This document shows, piece after piece, positions 1 through 7,577 of a stretch of 64,000 nt of DNA; positions within the stretch are counted from its first letter, which is position 1, and every line of letters starts with the position of its first letter. Made by a program: the position numbers and the translations under genes. This DNA is from Sporolactobacillus sp. THM7-4 (GTDB taxonomy: Bacteria > Bacillota > Bacilli > Bacillales > Sporolactobacillaceae): assembly GCF_004153165.1 (NCBI RefSeq), contig NZ_SEMD01000009.1, forward strand, positions 62,001 to 126,000. The letters are read 5' to 3'. The notes beneath the pieces were generated by a model, which saw only the letters and a program-made list of their open reading frames with translations, ran no database searches and was not told where the DNA came from.

Positions 1-51
1 GGTGTCGTTATACTGCCAGGTTAAATGATTGATTTCAATTATATTTTCCAT
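1..51 (-). CDS. ECF transporter ATP-binding subunit, N-terminus only (EcfA-like)
   Basis: Only the first 17 codons lie in the window; the gene runs off the left edge. The peptide MENIIEINHLTWQYNDT has the usual opening of an ABC ATPase (first beta strand, then an aromatic before the A-loop position). A GGAG ribosome binding site sits just upstream of the ATG. It follows an EcfT gene by about 20 bases, so it is almost certainly the energising ATPase of the same ECF transporter. No Walker motif is visible because of truncation; the call rests on context and the N-terminal pattern. Confidence 0.7.
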   Translation of the reverse strand, partial: MENIIEINHLTWQYNDT

Positions 52-71
52 CAGTATTCTCCTGTGAAACA

Positions 72-935
72 TTATTTAAGAAAGTAGCGAAAAATCGACT
101 GATCAGAATCAAACAAATGATAGCTATACTTAAAATAGACAATCAGGATGAGCAAAAGGATGAGTGCGATACAGGAAATAATATCTACAACCGTAAAATT
201 ATATTTCGACAAAATATAGTCGGCCCTTTTCCCTGAGCCCTTTATAGCATAGCCCTTAACAAACAGCGCATTACTGATCTCATCGCTTCTTCTTAAAGCC
301 AAGGATAGTAAGGGAATAATGTACATACTATATAGTTTGACCTTTTCAGTAAACTTCATGGCTGAATAATCCAGCCCTCTTGCCTGTTCCGCCTCCCTAA
401 CCGTGTGAAGATCCTCAAGAAACATGCCAGCCGATCTCAGTGACAGGCCAAGCACGTAACTGACAACAAATGGGACTTTTAATGTTCTAAGTGCAGCGAG
501 TATATCTCTTTCCCTATTTGTTGAAAAATAGAAAATAGAGGAAAGCAACAAAGCCAGAATTTTGCTGTAAGCAATACAGGCATCCATAATCGGCCGATCA
601 TAGATGGTTATGGAAAATAAATGTCCAATCGCCTGATTATTTGAATCGTCTCCTGGAAAGAAAATAAAGGTTAGAAAGGTGAAAATTCCAGCACAGATAA
701 TGACAGGCAAATATATTTTCAAGCTACTTAAACTGACTCTGGAATAAATAAAAAGTAGCATGACCAAGGCAGCGAACAGAATATTCAGCTCTGGTTTGTT
801 GATAAACAAAGGGATAAAACCAGTAATGATAAACAGCAACAGCCTGGTGACAGGATGAAAATAATAAAGTGGAGACTTCACTGGTATCAAAGCCAGCAGA
901 GTCTTCATCATTTTTTTGTTGTGAACCCCTTCCAT
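72..935 (-). CDS. ecfT: ECF transporter transmembrane subunit EcfT
   Basis: This 287-residue membrane protein is the scaffold that couples the two ATPases of an energy-coupling-factor transporter to the substrate-binding S component. Several hydrophobic segments fill residues 30-170. A cytoplasmic coupling region follows with the family's Ala-Arg-Gly motif at about 185-187 (EQARGLD). The second ARG motif is degenerate (VKG at about 226-228). The ATG is preceded by GGAGG with a 6-base gap. It lies between the S component and the ATPase gene at the distal end of the hydantoinase operon, so this looks like a dedicated (group I) ECF system and not the shared housekeeping module. Confidence 0.9.
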   Translation of the reverse strand: MEGVHNKKMMKTLLALIPVKSPLYYFHPVTRLLLFIITGFIPLFINKPELNILFAALVMLLFIYSRVSLSSLKIYLPVIICAGIFTFLTFIFFPGDDSNNQAIGHLFSITIYDRPIMDACIAYSKILALLLSSIFYFSTNRERDILAALRTLKVPFVVSYVLGLSLRSAGMFLEDLHTVREAEQARGLDYSAMKFTEKVKLYSMYIIPLLSLALRRSDEISNALFVKGYAIKGSGKRADYILSKYNFTVVDIISCIALILLLILIVYFKYSYHLFDSDQSIFRYFLK

Positions 936-993
936 AGTCTTCCTCCAATTGAAATGTTCTTTCTTTATTTTATAGGATTGAATTGTTCGGCTC

Positions 994-1608
994 TTAAGCC
1001 CAATACTTTTTACAAAATGACTTGGATTTTAGAATCAGCGGGGATACGAATTTCAGTAAAATAGCTCCCAGAATAAATGATGGAACAGCATTGCCAATTG
1101 CCCAACCCAGAAATACCGTCAATGTCGATGATGGGGAGATTAACCCGAACATTCTCAGAACCATGACACCCCAGCCTGCACCAATTGCATTGCAGATAAT
1201 AACGCCAAACACTGTAAATACTGCCCAATCTTTTCCACCCTTCAACCGAGGGTCACATTTGAATAATCGAAACGCCCAGCCTGCCATCATGCCCTGAAGA
1301 AAGTTACCGGGTACATAAGCAAGTGATACAGCAATCGATGCACTGCCTGCAATAGCATTTGATATCATTGGAAAAACAATACTGGCAATGCCCCCCCACA
1401 TACCAAACCAAATACAGCCAACACTTTGTATTGCCTGCCCTGGCCAGAAAGCAGAAACAAAGCCTACGGGGACAGCCAGGCTGCCGAATGTGCCAACAAC
1501 GACACCAATGCCAATGAAAAGGGCCATCATGATCACGTGATTCGTCTGCGGTATTCTGATTTCACCCTCGTTAAGTTTCCAAACATTAGTTACAGTTTTT
1601 GTAGTCAT
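994..1608 (-). CDS. ECF transporter substrate-binding S component, unknown substrate
   Basis: A small (204-residue) integral membrane protein with about six hydrophobic segments and small-residue-rich helices, as in ECF S components. It sits directly upstream of EcfT. The start is the ATG giving MTTKTV: GGAGGG lies 7 bases before it, whereas an upstream in-frame TTG overlaps that ribosome binding site. I do not recognise the vitamin class (it is not obviously BioY, ThiT, RibU or QueT). The gene follows the hydantoinase gene by about 118 bases in the same direction, so the likely ligand is a substrate or product of that pathway. This is inference. Confidence 0.8.
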   Translation of the reverse strand: MTTKTVTNVWKLNEGEIRIPQTNHVIMMALFIGIGVVVGTFGSLAVPVGFVSAFWPGQAIQSVGCIWFGMWGGIASIVFPMISNAIAGSASIAVSLAYVPGNFLQGMMAGWAFRLFKCDPRLKGGKDWAVFTVFGVIICNAIGAGWGVMVLRMFGLISPSSTLTVFLGWAIGNAVPSFILGAILLKFVSPLILKSKSFCKKYWA

Positions 1609-1726
1609 TATTAAACCCTCCAAAATGTTTTTATTTGTTTTAACTTTCGGATATTTTAATTACGATAAAAGCTTATTCATACTGGAAAAGTAATAATAGA
1701 ACGATAATATCGGATTTCTTTTATTT

Positions 1727-3094
1727 TTAATAACGACTGCCTAATAATTCTCCTTTTCCCTGCCCTCCGAGAAATACGTCGCTGTCAATAATCAATTGCC
1801 CTTTGGAATAGACTTTGACTGGCTGACCAGTAAGCTTTTCCCCTTTATACGGACAAAAATTGGAGGACATATGATTATTTTGATCATCAAGTAATTTATG
1901 CTTTTTTGGATCAAAAATCATGAGATCCGCATCAAACCCTATATCCACTTTTCCTTTTCTGTCTGCGATTCCAAAAACCTTGGCAGGGTTTTCGGACAGC
2001 CATTCAATGACCTTTGTTAAAGGAATCTTTCGCCGATTTACCGCAAATTCATACATAAGTGGACCGAGCCATTCAATACCATGAAGCCCTGGTGAAATTT
2101 TCGTAAAATCTGTTTTCGCGTGAATTTTCTTATCCGTGCTGTAATCACAGTGGTCACTACTGACAATGGACAAGGTGCCATCCATAAGTCCCTCCCATAG
2201 CGCCTCGATATCCTTTTTCTTCCGAAGGGGAGGAGCCATCACATATTTGTATCCATCTTCCCGTTCGTAACAACTGTCATCGAGAATAAGATAATGCGTA
2301 CACGTTTCTGCCGTAACATCAACCCCTTCACGTTTAGCCTGTCTAATAAGATCAACACTTTCAGCCGTTGTAACATGCACGATATACAGTTTTGCTCTTG
2401 TATAACGTGCAAACAGCAGCAACCTTGAAATACACTCGATTTCAGCCATTGCAGGCCGACTTTCCACGTAGTGTAGCACATCTGCCTTTTTCTGAGATAT
2501 TAGTCGATGTGTCAGTTCTTCACAGAAAGAATCATTTTCTGCATGAACCATCGTTAATCCGCCATGATCCGTAATTTCTTTCATCAAAACAAGCATATCA
2601 GGATCCTCAATTTTAAATCCTGCAGCTTTATAGGTTGTAAACATTTTAAATGTCGAAATGCCTTTTTCAATAAGTTTTGGGATCAATTTCAATGTCTCGG
2701 GACTACTGTCTGTGACATGTGCATGAACTCCATAATCAATGCACGTTTCAGTATCAATCTGGCCGATTCGCCTTTTAACAGCCGTTGCAACATCCTCATC
2801 TTTACGCTGAACTGCAAAATCAATAAAGGTTGTAGTACCACCAAAAGCCGCTGCTCGGCTGCCCGTAAAAAAAGTATCTTCTGTATTTGCCGTTCCACCC
2901 CAATGATCAATGTGTGTATGAACATCAATTGCACCGGGAAGTACCAGACATCCGCTCGCATCTTCTATTTTTTTTGAAGATACATCAATTTGATCAGCCA
3001 GCATCACGATCTTTCCGTCCTTAATCCCCACATCAGCGGATTTTATGGATTCACTAGAGCAGACCTTGCCGTTTTTTATTAATAGATCCAGCAA
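1727..3094 (-). CDS. Dihydropyrimidinase / D-hydantoinase family cyclic amidohydrolase
   Basis: The enzyme should open hydantoin or dihydropyrimidine rings to N-carbamoyl amino acids. The metal-binding HxH (DVHTHID) is at about residues 59-61, and the lysine that is carbamylated in this family (STFKMF) is at about 150. Further histidines follow in VHAEND and YIVHVTT, and the late aspartate lies in SSDHCD. The best start is a TTG giving 455 residues, the usual family length. AGAGGG lies 8 bases upstream, and the TTG begins 1 base after the stop of the preceding deacylase gene. ATG choices further upstream would overlap that gene and add a non-homologous tail. Part of the dpaL-ygeY-deacylase operon, so translational coupling is likely. 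Confidence 0.92.
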   Translation of the reverse strand: MLDLLIKNGKVCSSESIKSADVGIKDGKIVMLADQIDVSSKKIEDASGCLVLPGAIDVHTHIDHWGGTANTEDTFFTGSRAAAFGGTTTFIDFAVQRKDEDVATAVKRRIGQIDTETCIDYGVHAHVTDSSPETLKLIPKLIEKGISTFKMFTTYKAAGFKIEDPDMLVLMKEITDHGGLTMVHAENDSFCEELTHRLISQKKADVLHYVESRPAMAEIECISRLLLFARYTRAKLYIVHVTTAESVDLIRQAKREGVDVTAETCTHYLILDDSCYEREDGYKYVMAPPLRKKKDIEALWEGLMDGTLSIVSSDHCDYSTDKKIHAKTDFTKISPGLHGIEWLGPLMYEFAVNRRKIPLTKVIEWLSENPAKVFGIADRKGKVDIGFDADLMIFDPKKHKLLDDQNNHMSSNFCPYKGEKLTGQPVKVYSKGQLIIDSDVFLGGQGKGELLGSRY

Positions 3095-3095
3095 A

Positions 3096-4721
3096 TCAGA
3101 TGCCCTCTTTCTGTGACAATATGGCATGTGAGTATTTTCTTCTGAACACTGTACCGACCGGTTTGCGGTAGGCTTGGTCACCATTAATAATAATTTCACC
3201 TTTTACAATGACCTTATCAATTCCCTTATTGTACTGACGCGGATTCTCAAATGTTGCTTGATCTATAATTGTATCTGGATCAAAGATGACAATATCAGCA
3301 ACAAGGCCTTCGCGAAGAATCCCCCGATCCTGAAGGCCGATGATTCTTGCTGGCTGAGAAGTGAAACGTCGAATCATTTGTTCAAGCGGCAGAACATTCT
3401 GATCACGGACATATCTCCCTAGTACTCTTGGAAAAGATCCGTATGCGCGAGGGTGCGGCTTTCCGCCAAGCAGACCATCTGTACCCAAAGTTCCCGCGGG
3501 GTGCTGGATGATTTTCTTTATATCTTCTTCATTGATTGTAAAGTCAATCATTCCGACAGCGTTTTTTTCTTGATAGATTAGATCAATAGCTATCTGACCA
3601 TAATCCTGACGTGAAGTCATCTTGCCGATTTCTTCAATCGACTTGCCAACATATTTCTTATTCTCCTCACTTTCTACTGATGTGACAATAATTCCATTCC
3701 AGCCCGCCCACTTTGAGATGCTGTCCCATCCCTTTAGCCCTGAAGCCATCTCATGGATCATTCGCTTACACAGTTCCGGGTCCTCCAACCTTTTCAGCAT
3801 TGTCTCGGTCCCGCCATCATGGGCCCATGGTGGCAAGCAGGCACTTAGCATCGTACTCCCCGCCGGGTATGGATATTGATCAAAAGTTACTTCCAAGCCG
3901 TCACTTCTAGCTTTATCGATTTTTTTTAGAAGTTCCGGTGTTTTATACCAATTAAACTGACCACAATTTTTTAAATGAGAAAAGTGGAGGTGTGCCTTAC
4001 AGCGTTTCATCATTTCAATCAGCTCATCCATGGATTCAAGTACTTCATCGCCTTCACTGCGCTGATGTATGACAAGAGGGACACCATACTCCCCTAATAC
4101 TGTGCATAATGCCTCAAGTTCTTTCATCTCAGCAAAACAACAAGGTGGATAAATCAAACCTGTGGACATTCCGACTGCACCTTCATCAAGGCAGCGTCGA
4201 AGCACATTTTGCATCTGTACAATTTCATCATCAGTTGCAGGGCGATCATCCAGCCCCATTACTTCCATTCTGATATTACCATGTGGGGCAAGTACTGCTA
4301 GATTATAGCTAGGATGGTTGTTTTCAATTTTTGTTAAGTAATCATCAATTGTGTTCCAGTCCCAAGTAATTTCAGGATTCCCATCCAGTCCTGAAAGATT
4401 ATTTCTCCAGTCTTCTTTAAATTTGTCAGGAAGGGGAGCTGCAGCAATACCGTCTTGTCCTAACAATTCTGTTGTGATCCCCTGCCGTACTTTCGCCTCT
4501 ACCAGTGGATCATCTAATATAAATAAATCTGTATGAACATGCATATCAATGAAACCAGGAGATACAATCTGGTGATGTGCATCAATCTCGGTTTTCCCTG
4601 ATTCTTCAGTCAAATTTCCTATTTTTACTATTCTACCTTCGTCAATGGCGATATCTCCATAGAACCATGGTGAACCCGTTCCATCAATTATTCTTCCATT
4701 TCGAATCAGTAAATCATGCAA
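3096..4721 (-). CDS. N-acyl-D-amino-acid deacylase (D-aminoacylase family)
   Basis: A 541-residue amidohydrolase-fold enzyme expected to remove acyl groups from N-acyl-D-amino acids. The metal-binding HxH (DMHVHTD) is near residue 61. Typical D-aminoacylase landmarks follow: HQRSEGD, FSHLKNCG, FDQYPYPAGST, and late GTDGLLGGKPHPRAYG. The start is taken as a TTG with AGAGGG 8 bases upstream. The GTG three codons earlier overlaps the ribosome binding site itself, so it cannot be used efficiently. The spacing matches that of the next gene downstream (hydantoinase). Acyl specificity cannot be read from the sequence. Confidence 0.9.
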   Translation of the reverse strand: MHDLLIRNGRIIDGTGSPWFYGDIAIDEGRIVKIGNLTEESGKTEIDAHHQIVSPGFIDMHVHTDLFILDDPLVEAKVRQGITTELLGQDGIAAAPLPDKFKEDWRNNLSGLDGNPEITWDWNTIDDYLTKIENNHPSYNLAVLAPHGNIRMEVMGLDDRPATDDEIVQMQNVLRRCLDEGAVGMSTGLIYPPCCFAEMKELEALCTVLGEYGVPLVIHQRSEGDEVLESMDELIEMMKRCKAHLHFSHLKNCGQFNWYKTPELLKKIDKARSDGLEVTFDQYPYPAGSTMLSACLPPWAHDGGTETMLKRLEDPELCKRMIHEMASGLKGWDSISKWAGWNGIIVTSVESEENKKYVGKSIEEIGKMTSRQDYGQIAIDLIYQEKNAVGMIDFTINEEDIKKIIQHPAGTLGTDGLLGGKPHPRAYGSFPRVLGRYVRDQNVLPLEQMIRRFTSQPARIIGLQDRGILREGLVADIVIFDPDTIIDQATFENPRQYNKGIDKVIVKGEIIINGDQAYRKPVGTVFRRKYSHAILSQKEGI

Positions 4722-4748
4722 TCCATACACCCTCTTTTAAAAATAATT

Positions 4749-5939
4749 TCATTTATCCTCAAGCAATGAACGAATAATCGCCGCAAACCCTTCGACCGCT
4801 TTGGTCAGCTGCTCGATCTCAACGTACTCGTTGTCAGTATGAGCCAGATTTTCCCGTGATGGGCCGAAGCCGATAGTCGGAATTCCTGCCTCTCCGGCAA
4901 AATGGCTGCCGTTCGTACAAAAAGAATAATGAGACAATTCTGCAGGAATACCAATCGCTCTCAGAGCCTGCAAAGGTTTTTTTACAAATGGTTCATTTTC
5001 ATCATACAGCCATGCAGGAAAGAAGCGTTCTGCTTCAATAATTTCTTCAGTATAACAGACATCTTTACCTCTGGAATAAAAAACTTTGGCATCAAATTCC
5101 GGATCCGACTGTTTTAATTCGTCAATCACCTGCTGAATCGGGCTCAGAACAGAAGCCTTCGTCTCTCCTACCAATGTCCTCCGGTCAAATGTAACTCGGC
5201 AAGAAGCTGGAAGCACGGATTTACCAGGATATGGCGATGAAATGATATCAGTCGGGACCAGGATGCCTTCTCCCATGAACGGTTGCTGTGTAGTAGGAAG
5301 TTTTTCGATCTCGGTCAGAAGTATCATCATTTTAGAAACAGCGTTAATCCCTTTTTCAGGGTTGGCCGAATGAACGGATTTACCGATTGTCTCGACAACA
5401 ATTTCCGCCCTTCCTCTCTGCCCGCGGTTTATATTCAGATTCGTTGCTTCTCCGATGACAACAACATCCGGATGAAATTTTTCACTGACCTTTCTCGTCG
5501 CCACGCCTTCAAAAGTTTCCTCGTGGACACTGCAGGAAATCACAATTTTCCCCGGGAACTGTTTTCCGGTTTTTTCAGCAAATTTCTCGGCTGCAACGAT
5601 CATCGCGCTGACCGATCCCTTCATATCGGACGTTCCCCGTCCGTAGATCTTTCCGTCCTTAATTACAGCATGAAAGGGATCGGTCGCCCAGTGATCTGTA
5701 TTTACGGGTACGGTGTCAATGTGTCCGTCAAGAAGCACAGTCGGGCCAGGCAAAGCACCTTTGATGACTAGCCCAACATTGCCAAATGAATCCTCGAAAA
5801 TCTCATCAAAAAACAGCTTCTTCTTTGCATATTCTTTAAGAATCTTGGCCGCTTTATCCTCCTTGCCGGAGTAGCTCTGACTGTTTACAAGTTTCTCACA
5901 AAGTGAAATGACTTCTTCTTTTTCACGTTCATCCAACAT
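4749..5939 (-). CDS. ygeY: YgeY-type M20 family metallohydrolase
   Basis: A 396-residue M20 zinc peptidase/deacylase. The first metal histidine and aspartate are in LLDGHIDTVP (about 73-75), a bridging aspartate is in GRGTSDMKGS (about 105), and the catalytic glutamates are in HEE (about 139-141). The overall layout matches YgeY, the hydrolase next to diaminopropionate ammonia-lyase in enterobacteria. The ATG overlaps the last 11 bases of the preceding gene (dpaL) and has GGGAG upstream, so the two are translationally coupled. The natural substrate of YgeY is not settled. Here it may deacylate or cleave an N-substituted diaminopropionate that then feeds DpaL (inference). Confidence 0.88.
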   Translation of the reverse strand: MLDEREKEEVISLCEKLVNSQSYSGKEDKAAKILKEYAKKKLFFDEIFEDSFGNVGLVIKGALPGPTVLLDGHIDTVPVNTDHWATDPFHAVIKDGKIYGRGTSDMKGSVSAMIVAAEKFAEKTGKQFPGKIVISCSVHEETFEGVATRKVSEKFHPDVVVIGEATNLNINRGQRGRAEIVVETIGKSVHSANPEKGINAVSKMMILLTEIEKLPTTQQPFMGEGILVPTDIISSPYPGKSVLPASCRVTFDRRTLVGETKASVLSPIQQVIDELKQSDPEFDAKVFYSRGKDVCYTEEIIEAERFFPAWLYDENEPFVKKPLQALRAIGIPAELSHYSFCTNGSHFAGEAGIPTIGFGPSRENLAHTDNEYVEIEQLTKAVEGFAAIIRSLLEDK

Positions 5940-7176
5940 ATTGCTCGCTCCCTGGTTCCCTCTGTACGATCGGATAAGCACCCTTCCAGACGATATCACG
6001 GTAAGACTCCTGATCCGTATCGCCCTCTGTACTGATCAAGAGTATTCTTGAGTGTTCATTGATCTCCAGATTCAGTCGATCTTTTTCAAAGCATTTTTCT
6101 GTACATAACAGATAAAGTGCGCCCATGGTTACTGCACCGGATTCTCCTGAAATAATGCGTTCGTCGCCTTTCAGCGGATTACCGAGAACTCTCATGCCCA
6201 GCGCTGTAACGTTATCCAAACAGGAAACCGCACCAAACGCGTAGTGGCTCAGCATATCAAAAGCCGTCCGGTTCGGTTCTCCGCAGGCTAGTCCGGCCAT
6301 AATAGTGGGCATCTCACCGGTCACGCATTCCATACCACCGTCACTTCGGGCAAAAGAACGAAAGTAGCAATCCGCCTTGTTCGGCTCGACAAGTACAATT
6401 TTAGGCGGATTCTGATAGAAATGCTGAAGAAAATACGCAGCGATCGCTCCGGCGTAGGACCCGACACCCGCCTGGAGAAAAACATGTGTCGGCGGCGTCT
6501 CCATCTCTTCAATAATTTCTTTCGCAATGGCTGCGTAACCTTGCATAATCCAGAGCGGAATCCTTTCGTAACCCGGCCACGAGGTATCCTGTACCATCAA
6601 ATAGCCATTTTCAGAAGCCATCCGGCTGCATATTCTAACGGTTTCGTCATAATTAACGTCGGAGATTTTCACATCTGCCCCTTCCGCACGGATAGCTGCC
6701 AACCTCTTCTTAGAAGATCCTTTGGGCATTCTTATAATTGATTTGACACCCAGTTCTCGGGCAACCCATGCGATTCCTCTGCCATGATTGCCATCGGTAG
6801 CAGAAATAAAAGTCGTATCGTGCAGCCCATGTATGACCACTTCTTTTTTTAATTTTCCAAAAGAAAGCCGATCCAGTGAGATGTTCATCTTATCTGCCAG
6901 ATAATGTGCTATGGCATAAATACCACCCATGACTTTAAAGGCATTTAGACCAAACCGATAGGACTCATCTTTTACATACAATCTAGAAATGTTCAATCGA
7001 CCCGACAGTGCATTCAGATTTCTCAGCGGCGTTTTACTGTAAGCACAGTGCGTTTTTTGAAAGGAGAGGACTTTTTGAATTTCTTCATCCCGAAAATCTC
7101 TTAGTTCATCCAAATTAATCTCTGTTCGTAGTCCCATATTTTTTTCTGTTAGTAATTCACGACATTCACGACTCAA
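5929..7176 (-). CDS. dpaL: Diaminopropionate ammonia-lyase
   Basis: PLP enzyme that splits 2,3-diaminopropionate to pyruvate and ammonia. The PLP lysine is in RFGLNAFKVMGG (K81), the second base aspartate is in SATDGNHGRG (about D128), and GGG-type phosphate binding is replaced by the family's QAGVGSYAG. It is closely related in pattern to E. coli YgeX. It is the first gene of the operon. The start is uncertain. TTG at 7176 has GGGAGG about 18 bases away, which is too far. An in-frame ATT at 7188 has ideal 8-base spacing from the same site. The next ATG (7137) lacks a ribosome binding site. Confidence 0.9.
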   Translation of the reverse strand: MSRECRELLTEKNMGLRTEINLDELRDFRDEEIQKVLSFQKTHCAYSKTPLRNLNALSGRLNISRLYVKDESYRFGLNAFKVMGGIYAIAHYLADKMNISLDRLSFGKLKKEVVIHGLHDTTFISATDGNHGRGIAWVARELGVKSIIRMPKGSSKKRLAAIRAEGADVKISDVNYDETVRICSRMASENGYLMVQDTSWPGYERIPLWIMQGYAAIAKEIIEEMETPPTHVFLQAGVGSYAGAIAAYFLQHFYQNPPKIVLVEPNKADCYFRSFARSDGGMECVTGEMPTIMAGLACGEPNRTAFDMLSHYAFGAVSCLDNVTALGMRVLGNPLKGDERIISGESGAVTMGALYLLCTEKCFEKDRLNLEINEHSRILLISTEGDTDQESYRDIVWKGAYPIVQREPGSEQYVG

Positions 7177-7317
7177 AGGAAAAATGACTTTAACCTCCCT
7201 TTACTAAAACCTTTCATTATTAAATTTGATTGTGATTTTTTCTATTTTGATGACTGCCTCCTTTTGGTAAAAAGCATCATATCCTGTTATCCCTGCACAC
7301 ACTGATTTAAAAGCATA

Positions 7318-7346
7318 ATTTGACTATAAATACAATAGTCTGTCAA
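7318..7346 (-). promoter_or_regulatory. Candidate sigma-A promoter of the dpaL-hydantoinase-ECF operon
   Basis: On the minus strand a perfect TTGACA (-35, 7341-7346) is followed after 17 bases by TCAAAT (4 of 6 matches to the -10 box, 7318-7323). No -24/-12 (GG...GC) sigma-54 element is visible in this intergenic region. A 15-bp palindrome lies immediately upstream of the -35 box, an activator-like position. Confidence 0.5.
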
Positions 7347-7351
7347 TTCAA

Positions 7352-7366
7352 GTATCATATTGATAC
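7352..7366. promoter_or_regulatory. Palindromic operator site 1 (GTATCA-N3-TGATAC)
   Basis: GTATCATATTGATAC is a perfect 6+6 inverted repeat with a 3-base spacer. Its centre lies about 48 bases upstream of the predicted start point of the minus-strand operon. The same motif recurs twice next to the divergent regulator gene, so it is the likely binding site of that regulator (inference). Confidence 0.6.
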
Positions 7367-7525
7367 ATACTGTCTGATTATTTCACTCTTCAATGTCATT
7401 AAATATAACATTATGTATTGAGTTCCCATATATTATTTGATATGGTTGTAGTGCCTATTATTATTCTATTTATAAGCAAGAAATACAGATGATGATTATA
7501 TTCTTTGTTATCAAAATTATTTATA

Positions 7526-7559
7526 GTATCAAAACGATACTAAAATATCAATTTGATAC
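7526..7559. promoter_or_regulatory. Paired palindromic operator sites 2 and 3
   Basis: GTATCAAAACGATAC (7526-7540) and ATATCAATTTGATAC (7545-7559) share the RTATCA-N3-YGATAC pattern of site 1. They lie 19 bases apart, about two helical turns and so on the same DNA face. They end just before the ribosome binding site of the regulator gene, a position expected for autorepression. Confidence 0.6.
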
Positions 7560-7577
7560 TTAAAGGAGATTCGGACT

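Noticed and set aside
7177-7577. Search for a sigma-54 -24/-12 promoter in front of dpaL
   Set aside because: The only GGCAC-like stretch (near 7451 on the minus strand) has no GC at the required 10-base distance. A sigma-A promoter fits better.
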